Below are positions 1 to 5,284 of a DNA stretch of 6,865 nt, in pieces; position 1 is the stretch's first letter; each line of letters starts with the position of its first letter. The translations under genes and the position numbers were made by a program. The notes under the pieces are model-generated. The model was given only the letters and a program-made list of their open reading frames with translations, ran no database searches and had not been told where the DNA came from. Origin of the DNA: Christensenellaceae bacterium (GTDB lineage Bacteria; Bacillota; Clostridia; Christensenellales; CAAEEZ01); NCBI GenBank assembly GCA_020024085.1, contig JAHHUG010000071.1:1-6865 (forward strand), read 5' to 3'.

Positions 1-677
1 ATTACAACATGAAGATTTTGTTTTTGGGTTGGATTGCTTAATAAATCTACTATATAACGTGGAACAGATAATATCCTTCTTGCAATATCATTTTGTGTTA
101 TAGTTTTTTCAACAAAAGCTAACTGCTTATTATTAGTATCATAATTTTCATTATTTAAAACTTTATCGTTTGTTTTATTAGTAAATTCATCTAATGCGTT
201 TTTACTGAATACAGGCTTATAAGCAAACCCAACTTGCCTTTCAATACAAATTTTAATTAATTCAATTCCATCAATAACCAAAACTGGTTTAGATGGATCC
301 TTTAACATAGCTTGTTCTTTTGTTTTTTCTGTAACTCGCGCTGTTGTAATAAATAAACCTTTTTCATTAAATGCCAAATTACCCCTCAATGCATCTATTT
401 TTTCTGGTGCAATTGTTGAATTTGGTGCATTCCTTTTAGCTTGAACCTTATATTTCACACTATCTAAACTATTAATTTCAGCTAATCCATTTTTTATCGC
501 AGTAAGATCAACTCCTCCATCGCCAGTTTTTCTTGTTACAACAACCTCCGATAATCCAATTTTTTCTAAAAAAGGCTTTAAAAATTCTTCAAATTCAAAT
601 CCATCTTTAAAATATGCATAAAAATCATCCAATAATTGTTTTAATTCTTCTTTTGTAAAATCTTGAACTATTCTCAT
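1..677 (-). CDS. Mrr-family restriction endonuclease, 3' end outside the window
   Basis: I translated this open frame by hand: 225 codons from an ATG at 677 to the left edge with no stop, so the C-terminus is missing. The N-terminal part matches the Mrr catalytic domain (a PD-(D/E)xK nuclease fold). A helix around residues 27-40 (FEFEEFLKPFLEKIG) is followed by RKTGDGGVDLTA at 49-60, with the presumed metal-binding Asp57, and then VQAKR at 78-82, which supplies the Q-x-K signature (Gln79, Lys81). A strand, GLFITTA at 107-113, and LVIDGIELIKI at 133-143 also fit the family. Residues from about 160 form an Asn/Lys-rich linker leading to a second region (NDIARRILSVPRY, 196-208) that could begin a C-terminal DNA-binding domain; I cannot identify it. 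Known Mrr-like enzymes are type IV, cutting modified DNA, or act as stand-alone defence nucleases. The start is supported by AGGA at 686-689, 8 nt upstream. The target is unknown. Confidence 0.88.
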   Translation of the reverse strand, partial: MRIVQDFTKEELKQLLDDFYAYFKDGFEFEEFLKPFLEKIGLSEVVVTRKTGDGGVDLTAIKNGLAEINSLDSVKYKVQAKRNAPNSTIAPEKIDALRGNLAFNEKGLFITTARVTEKTKEQAMLKDPSKPVLVIDGIELIKICIERQVGFAYKPVFSKNALDEFTNKTNDKVLNNENYDTNNKQLAFVEKTITQNDIARRILSVPRYIVDLLSNPTQKQNLHVV

Positions 678-685
678 TTTTTTCG

Positions 686-703
686 TCCTATGAATAGATT
701 ATA
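686..703 (-). promoter_or_regulatory. Ribosome binding site and possible -10 box of the Mrr gene
   Basis: On the minus strand AGGA (686-689) lies 8 nt before the ATG at 677. A perfect TATAAT occurs at 698-703, which would start transcription about 13 nt upstream of the ATG. No convincing -35 box sits 16-18 bp upstream of it and there is no TGn extension. In such AT-rich DNA the -10 match could be chance. The ribosome binding site is the more reliable part. Confidence 0.4.
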
Positions 704-751
704 TTAATTTTTTTAACATTCATTATAATCAGCATTATAAATTAATTTTTT

Positions 752-781
752 ATTTTAAGTTTCTATTATTACACATACCAA
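752..781 (-). promoter_or_regulatory. Alternative promoter candidate for the Mrr gene
   Basis: Reading the minus strand, TTGGTA (776-781) is followed after 18 bp by TAAAAT (752-757). The -35 matches consensus at 4 of 6 positions and the -10 at 5 of 6. It would give a leader of roughly 68 nt. It competes with the unsupported TATAAT closer to the gene, and neither is decisive. Confidence 0.25.
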
Positions 782-859
782 AGTTTATTAGCATTATTTA
801 TAGATATAAAGTACCAATAATGTTATTTGACTACAATAATGCAAATGTTAATTTATAAT

Positions 860-890
860 AAAAAAAGATAAGATTTAGTTTTCTATCCTC
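860..890 (-). terminator. Weak terminator candidate downstream of the first GH20 gene
   Basis: On the minus strand GAGGATAG (883-890) can pair imperfectly with CTTATCTTT, using one bulge and G-U pairs around a loop of about 10 nt, followed by a T-rich stretch. It lies about 50 nt past the TAA of the hexosaminidase gene at 937. The stem is weak and mostly A-T/G-U, so this is a marginal call. I saw no better terminator between the Mrr and GH20 genes. Confidence 0.22.
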
Positions 891-936
891 ATATTTAACA
901 TTAGTATTTATCAAAATTATTCAACAAATAATTAGA

Positions 937-2514
937 TTAATTTTTTCTATTTTCCATACATCTATCGTACTCAAGCAATGGTTTACTGCACCATTCAGCA
1001 CCCCATTTTACTCTGCGTTTTAATCCGTCAAAACCTGTTGGATAACACTCCTCTTTTCTTGCATAGTTAATAGATTTTTCATCAAGAATAGTGTTGATAT
1101 TATCAAGCCTATCCATAAATGATTTGAAGTTTTTATTCTCTGGAGTTGTCCAGTTTATTTCAGCAAGGCTCATAAGTCTAGGGAATACTTGGAACTCTAG
1201 TTTTTCCTTTGTAGAAACATATTCACTCCATAGTGGAGCTTCAAATCCAAGTACTTGTTTTTCGTATTTTTTACCAAGACCTGAAGAACTTATGTCGGTA
1301 TTATATGACTTTTTAATGTCTTCCATAGCATAGTAATAGTCCATATACAAATTATTACATTTACTAACGATAATATTATTACCCTTTTCAAGCCATTTAT
1401 TTACACCATTAAGTTTAGGATTACCTACCCAAAATTGAACGATTGTTTTATCACTTACACCATCGGCATCAAGGATTTCGTTCCAAGCAATAGTTCTTTT
1501 ACCAAAGCTCTCAAGATACTCCATAATTTCGTTATTAAAGTAGCCTTGCAACTCGTGTTCATTCTTTAAGCCAAGTTCTTTAATCTTCTTTTGACAGTCA
1601 GGACACTTCTTCCATTTGGTCTTTGGAACTTCATCTCCACCAATGTGGAAATACTCTGCTGGGAATATCTCTGTCAACTCTTTAATAACATCTTTAACAA
1701 ATGTATATAGAGGCTCTTTACCACAACAACCGATAGTATCCATAATACCCCAATTCTCCGAAACATCAATTTGCTCATTAAAGCAAGATAACTCTGGATA
1801 ACAAGCGATAGCAGCAACTAGGTGACCAGGCATATCAATTTCTGGGCAGATTTCAATATATCTTTCCTTTGCATAGGCAACGATTTCCTTTAATTGCTCT
1901 TGAGTATAAAAGCAACCTTTGCCATATTCCTTGCCATCTCTAATAGGGGTAGTTCTTGCTGTACTCTCCTTCCAAGCGATTGTAGTACTCTTTCTACTTG
2001 TACCTTTTTCGGTAAGTAATGGATACTTTTTAATCTCCACTCTCCAACCTTGGTCATCAGTCAAGTGCCAATGGAAACGATTTAATTTTAGAAGTGCCAT
2101 CATATCTAGCATTTCCTTAATTACATTCATACCAAAAAAGTGTCTTGCCTCGTCCATCATAAAACTACGATAGCTAAATCTTGGTTTATCTTTAATATCT
2201 ACATAAGGCAAATCCAAACTATCATTAAGCATTTGTTTTAATGTTTGCAATCCATAAAATGCACCAACTTCTGTGCTTGCAACAATTTTTACGCCATTTT
2301 CATTAACTGACAAAGAATACTCCTCTTTATCAAGGCTACTATCCATTGAAAATACTAAATTTTCCTTGTCGCCATTTTGTATTGAATACTCTTTTAAGCA
2401 TTCATTAATAAATTTATTATTTTTCTCAAATTCATTTTTTACCAAGCAACTATTGAAATGATAAACTCCATTACCCTCAACAATGCAATTTGGTTTTGGA
2501 ATAACTCTAATCAT
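937..2514 (-). CDS. GH20 beta-N-acetylhexosaminidase, cytoplasmic (paralogue A)
   Basis: This 525-residue enzyme should remove terminal beta-linked GlcNAc or GalNAc from oligosaccharides. GH20 enzymes use substrate-assisted catalysis through the N-acetyl group. Residues 1-110 form the usual small alpha/beta domain (IPKPN near the N-terminus, STEVGAFYGLQTLKQ at 80-94). The TIM barrel follows: RSFMMDEARHFF at 116-127 with the substrate-binding Arg124, FHWHLTDDQGWR at 147-158, PEIDMPGH at 224-231, the catalytic pair Asp294-Glu295 in HIGGDEV, active-site Trp candidates in AWNEIL (Trp344) and QFW (Trp362), and LWSEY at 428-432. CPDC at 304-307 matches the Cys pair often seen after the catalytic motif. 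There is no signal peptide or membrane segment, so the enzyme should act on imported sugars. I chose the ATG at 2514 over the in-frame GTG at 2520: the GTG overlaps the Shine-Dalgarno, and MIRVIPKPN aligns with MKIIPKPN of the paralogue at 2684-4255. Exact substrate linkage is unknown. Confidence 0.95.
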   Translation of the reverse strand: MIRVIPKPNCIVEGNGVYHFNSCLVKNEFEKNNKFINECLKEYSIQNGDKENLVFSMDSSLDKEEYSLSVNENGVKIVASTEVGAFYGLQTLKQMLNDSLDLPYVDIKDKPRFSYRSFMMDEARHFFGMNVIKEMLDMMALLKLNRFHWHLTDDQGWRVEIKKYPLLTEKGTSRKSTTIAWKESTARTTPIRDGKEYGKGCFYTQEQLKEIVAYAKERYIEICPEIDMPGHLVAAIACYPELSCFNEQIDVSENWGIMDTIGCCGKEPLYTFVKDVIKELTEIFPAEYFHIGGDEVPKTKWKKCPDCQKKIKELGLKNEHELQGYFNNEIMEYLESFGKRTIAWNEILDADGVSDKTIVQFWVGNPKLNGVNKWLEKGNNIIVSKCNNLYMDYYYAMEDIKKSYNTDISSSGLGKKYEKQVLGFEAPLWSEYVSTKEKLEFQVFPRLMSLAEINWTTPENKNFKSFMDRLDNINTILDEKSINYARKEECYPTGFDGLKRRVKWGAEWCSKPLLEYDRCMENRKN

Positions 2515-2561
2515 ACACACCTCTCTTACTCAATTATACAACAAATGTCTATCTTAATCAA
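2515..2561 (-). promoter_or_regulatory. Promoter and ribosome binding site of GH20 paralogue A
   Basis: On the minus strand TTGATT (2556-2561) and a perfect TATAAT (2533-2538) are 17 bp apart, a strong sigma-A-type promoter. The predicted start near 2526 leaves only about 12 nt before the ATG at 2514. That leader consists almost entirely of the Shine-Dalgarno stretch AGAGGTGTGT (2515-2524), which is identical in the other GH20 gene. The gene can therefore be transcribed independently of its upstream paralogue. Confidence 0.75.
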
Positions 2562-2604
2562 TAAAATACTATACATACTTTACATTAATACTGATTTATT
2601 TTAC

Positions 2605-2622
2605 TTGCAATTATTGTTTGCA
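2605..2622. repeat. Small inverted repeat between the GH20 genes
   Basis: TGCAA (2606-2610) and TTGCA (2618-2622) form a 5-bp inverted repeat with a 7-nt loop. It lies in the 163-bp gap downstream of paralogue B. There is no adjoining T-run, so it is not a convincing intrinsic terminator. It may be chance. Confidence 0.25.
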
Positions 2623-2626
2623 CTAC

Positions 2627-2647
2627 TTTGTGTTCTATTATCACAAA
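2627..2647. repeat. TTTGTG/CACAAA inverted repeat between the GH20 genes
   Basis: A perfect 6-bp inverted repeat, TTTGTG (2627-2632) and CACAAA (2642-2647), encloses 9 nt. It lies about 40 nt beyond the stop codon of paralogue B and about 65 bp upstream of the -35 box of paralogue A. It could be a weak transcript 3'-end hairpin or a regulator site for the downstream promoter. No T-run follows on the minus strand, so a terminator is not well supported. Confidence 0.35.
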
Positions 2648-2683
2648 CCGATGTTTATCATACACAATCAATACTTTAACTAC

Positions 2684-4255
2684 TTATTTTGTATTTTTAC
2701 AATATTTGTTATATTCATAGTCTGGGTGAACAAGCATTGATTGACTACTTGTTATTAGTCTACAAATTTTATTAATTCCCTTTGGATTAGCAACTTTAAT
2801 AGAAGCATATTTAATAGATTTATTGTCAAAATATCTATACAAATTCTCGGCATTATTTGCAAAATCCTTGAATGATTTATTCTCCTTATTTGTCCAATTT
2901 ATCTCTGCAAGGGACAATAATCTAGGCAAAATTTGATACTCTAATTTACCTTTACTAGACACATATTCACTCCAAAGTGGTGCTTCAAAGCCTAAAATTT
3001 GTTGTTCGTATTTTGGATTTATACCAACATTTTCAAGGTCAGTTTCATAGGAAGTTTCAATAGTTTCCATAGGATATGGATAATCCATATACAGCCTTGT
3101 ACATTTGCTAATAATGATGTTATTGCCCTTTTCAAGCCAGCTGTTTACTCCATTTTTATCAGCATTTCCTGTCCAATATTGAGCTATTGTTTTATCACTA
3201 ACAGTACCAGATTTCAAAATTTCATTCCAAGCAATAGTTCTTTTACCTAAACTCTCCAAATAATTAGCAATTTGATTGTTGAAATATCCTTGCAATGCTT
3301 GTTCGTTTTCAAGCCCTAGTTCTGCAATCTTTTTTTGACAATTACTGCATTTATGCCATTTTCCTTTTTGTACTTCATCTCCACCAATGTGGAAATATCC
3401 AGCAGGGAAGATATTAGATAACTCATTTATAACATCTTTTACGAATACATATAAATCCTCTTTTCCCGCACAACCAATTGTTTTATTCATTCCAAAACTA
3501 CTTGATACTTCTATATCTTCGTTAAAACACGACAAATTTGGATAACAAGCAATTGCAGCAGTTAAGTGTCCAGGCATATCAATTTCAGGTACAATCTCTA
3601 TGTATCTTTCCTTTGCATACTCTACTATCTCTTTCAAATCCTGTTGAGTATAATACAACCCTTTGCCATATTCGGTATTGTCAATAAATGTTGATTTAAT
3701 TACTTGACCTAATATTGCCGTTTGATTAGCTTTACGGATACTACCTTTACTTGTCAATAATGGATACTTTTTTATCTCTACTCTCCAGCCTTGGTCATCG
3801 GTTAGATGCCAGTGAAAATTGTTTAACTTTAATAAAGCCATAATATCAAGTAATTGTTTTACAATCTCTTTACCGAAAAAATGTCTTGATTCGTCTAGCA
3901 TAAAACTACGATATTTATATCTAGGGCTATCCAATATTTCTAATTTTGGTAGAGAGTTTTTGTATTCTAAAAATAGCTGTTTCAAACTTTGCAATCCATA
4001 AAAACTACCTATTTCCGTACTAGAATATACCTTAATATCTTTATCAATTACAAGCCTATATTCCTCTTGCTTTAGCGTATTTTCCCTTAAAAAACTTACA
4101 TTTACAGGCAAAATACTGTTATAGTTTGCAAATTCATCAAAAATTTCTTTGATAAATTTATCATTACATTCAAACTCATTTACATAGTTATACTCGGCTA
4201 TATTAATATAACCTTCATTCATTTTTATTTTGTTTGGTTTTGGAATAATCTTCAT
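2684..4255 (-). CDS. GH20 beta-N-acetylhexosaminidase, cytoplasmic (paralogue B)
   Basis: This 523-residue enzyme is a clear duplicate of the GH20 protein at 937-2514. By hand alignment 48 of 61 residues are identical across positions 111-171 of both. All key GH20 features are intact: Arg124 in LDESRHFF, FHWHLTDDQGWR at 147-158, PEIDMPGH at 223-230, the catalytic pair Asp293-Glu294 in HIGGDEV, the CxxC at 303-306, and the downstream AWNEIL, QYW and LWSEY motifs. The pair diverges in the N-terminal domain, in the loop after KYPLLT (about 172-199) and in the last 40 or so residues. These changes may alter the leaving-group side of the pocket or oligomer contacts. There is no signal peptide. The ATG at 4255 follows AGAGGTGTGT (4257-4266), the same ribosome binding site as in paralogue A. 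The gene reads away from the deacetylase gene at 4351-5184. GlcNAc versus GalNAc preference cannot be decided from the sequence. Confidence 0.95.
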   Translation of the reverse strand: MKIIPKPNKIKMNEGYINIAEYNYVNEFECNDKFIKEIFDEFANYNSILPVNVSFLRENTLKQEEYRLVIDKDIKVYSSTEIGSFYGLQSLKQLFLEYKNSLPKLEILDSPRYKYRSFMLDESRHFFGKEIVKQLLDIMALLKLNNFHWHLTDDQGWRVEIKKYPLLTSKGSIRKANQTAILGQVIKSTFIDNTEYGKGLYYTQQDLKEIVEYAKERYIEIVPEIDMPGHLTAAIACYPNLSCFNEDIEVSSSFGMNKTIGCAGKEDLYVFVKDVINELSNIFPAGYFHIGGDEVQKGKWHKCSNCQKKIAELGLENEQALQGYFNNQIANYLESLGKRTIAWNEILKSGTVSDKTIAQYWTGNADKNGVNSWLEKGNNIIISKCTRLYMDYPYPMETIETSYETDLENVGINPKYEQQILGFEAPLWSEYVSSKGKLEYQILPRLLSLAEINWTNKENKSFKDFANNAENLYRYFDNKSIKYASIKVANPKGINKICRLITSSQSMLVHPDYEYNKYCKNTK

Positions 4256-4256
4256 A

Positions 4257-4300
4257 ACACACCTCTACAATATAATACTACTTTTTATTTAAATTATCAA
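4257..4300 (-). promoter_or_regulatory. Promoter and ribosome binding site of GH20 paralogue B
   Basis: On the minus strand TTGATA (4295-4300) and TATTAT (4272-4277) are separated by exactly 17 bp. The predicted start near 4265 falls inside the AGAGGTGTGT ribosome binding stretch at 4257-4266, leaving a leader of about 10 nt. Its -35 box lies only 3 bp from the -35 box of the divergent deacetylase promoter, so one bound regulator could affect both. Confidence 0.7.
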
Positions 4301-4303
4301 TAG

Positions 4304-4344
4304 TTGACTTATATTTATAAAAGTTATACAATTATTTTAAGGAG
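4304..4344 (+). promoter_or_regulatory. Promoter and ribosome binding site of the deacetylase gene
   Basis: TTGACT (4304-4309) and TACAAT (4327-4332) are 17 bp apart, each one base off consensus. The predicted start near 4339 coincides with the Shine-Dalgarno AAGGAG (4339-4344), which is 6 nt before the ATG at 4351. A short AT-only inverted repeat, TATAA (4316-4320) and TTATA (4324-4328), overlaps the spacer and -10 box. It could be an operator but may be chance. Confidence 0.7.
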
Positions 4345-4350
4345 TATATT

Positions 4351-5184
4351 ATGAAAAAAATTGATTATGTTTTTGATAATCTTCCACTAGAAGATGCTAT
4401 GAAAAGAACAAATATTTTGGCAATATCAGCCCATGAGGACGATATCGAATTTATGGCTTACTCTGCAATCAGTGAGTGCTTTAATAACCCTAACAAGTGG
4501 TTTGGTGCAGTAGTTTGCACAGATGGAGCTGGTAGCTCTAGAACAAACACCTATGCACAATACACCGACCAAGAAATGATTGATGTTAGGATTAAGGAGC
4601 AACAAAAAGCAGCTCATATCGGCGAATATTCATTTTTAAGTTTACTTGGATATTCTAGCAGTCAAATCAAAGATAAAGCTAACGATAAGGCTATTACTGA
4701 CCTTGCTGAAATTATTAAAAATGCAAATCCAGAAATTGTTTATACACACAACCCTGCTGACAAGCACGATACTCATGTAGCTACAATGTTAAAAGTTCTA
4801 AAAGCTATCCGTTCACTTGACAAAAAGGATAGACCAAATAAACTTTATGGTTGCGAGGTTTGGAGATGCTTGGACTGGGTAAATGATGAGGATAAAATTA
4901 CACTAGATTGCTCAATGAGTCCTAACCTAGAGGCTGCACTTAGTGGTGTATTTGATAGTCAAATCGTTGGTGGCAAAAGATATGACCTTGCTGTAATCGG
5001 CAGAAGAAGAGCTAATGCAACCTTTGGCGATGCTCACTCTGTTGATGAGTACACTGGTGTAAACTATGCAATTGACCTAACTCCACTTATTGAGGACGAC
5101 GACTTGTCTATTAGCGACTATATTGTAAGCTATATCAACCGTTTCAAATCTCAAGTAGTTGATACACTTGATAGATTAGATTAG
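4351..5184 (+). CDS. PIG-L/LmbE-family N-deacetylase
   Basis: This 277-residue protein belongs to the zinc-dependent PIG-L (LmbE-like) family, whose members remove acetyl groups from GlcNAc-containing compounds such as GlcNAc-phosphatidylinositol, mycothiol or bacillithiol precursors, and chitobiose. Residues 21-40 form the first strand and metal motif, AISAHEDDIEFMAY, with His28, the presumed general base Asp30, metal ligand Asp31 and Glu33. The second half of the site is YTHNPADKHDTH at 131-142, where His139 and His142 fit the family HxxH (His142 as third metal ligand). The usual Pro of AHPDD is Glu here. VCTDGAGSSR (55-64) and the R80/E83 segment also fit the fold. There is no signal peptide, so a cytoplasmic location is expected. 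The gene is divergent from two hexosaminidase genes, which suggests an amino-sugar substrate, but neither the exact substrate nor a role in catabolism versus biosynthesis can be read from the sequence. The start is fixed by AAGGAG 6 nt upstream. Confidence 0.88.
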   Translation: MKKIDYVFDNLPLEDAMKRTNILAISAHEDDIEFMAYSAISECFNNPNKWFGAVVCTDGAGSSRTNTYAQYTDQEMIDVRIKEQQKAAHIGEYSFLSLLGYSSSQIKDKANDKAITDLAEIIKNANPEIVYTHNPADKHDTHVATMLKVLKAIRSLDKKDRPNKLYGCEVWRCLDWVNDEDKITLDCSMSPNLEAALSGVFDSQIVGGKRYDLAVIGRRRANATFGDAHSVDEYTGVNYAIDLTPLIEDDDLSISDYIVSYINRFKSQVVDTLDRLD

Positions 5185-5243
5185 TGCTTATATATTTTAC
5201 ATAGTAAACAATATTAATATTAAAAATTAATAATTTAAAACAA

Positions 5244-5271
5244 AAAACCACAACAATTAAGTTGTGGTTTT
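5244..5271. terminator. Bidirectional intrinsic terminator between convergent genes
   Basis: A perfect 11-bp stem, AAAACCACAAC (5244-5254) and GTTGTGGTTTT (5261-5271), encloses the loop AATTAA. On the minus strand it is followed by a T-rich run (TTG then TTTT), making a strong terminator for the phosphoesterase gene ending at 5285. On the plus strand the stem ends in TTTT followed by an AT-rich stretch, so it can also stop transcription from the deacetylase gene ending at 5184. Confidence 0.9.
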
Positions 5272-5284
5272 ATTATTTGTTATT

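Noticed and set aside
721..740. Repeated CATTATAA (721-728 and 733-740) as a regulator site
   Set aside because: Only two AT-rich 8-mers 12 bp apart; without conservation data this is not distinguishable from chance.
930..942. AATTA-GAT-TAATT inverted repeat as a terminator
   Set aside because: The stem is only 5 A-T pairs and overlaps the stop codon of the GH20 gene. It is too weak and is expected by chance in this composition.
1091..2461. Several plus-strand open frames of 60-84 codons within the first GH20 gene
   Set aside because: They are antisense shadows of a gene with intact catalytic motifs, and none has a supported start.
2515..2520. GTG at 2520 as the start of GH20 paralogue A
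   Set aside because: The GTG overlaps the AGAGGTGTGT ribosome binding stretch. The ATG at 2514 has correct spacing and aligns with the start of the paralogue.
2458..2679. Plus-strand 73-codon open frame across the gap between the GH20 genes, with a hydrophobic stretch
   Set aside because: It has no Shine-Dalgarno before its ATG, begins inside a GH20 gene on the other strand, covers that gene's promoter, and its hydrophobic residues follow from AT-rich DNA.
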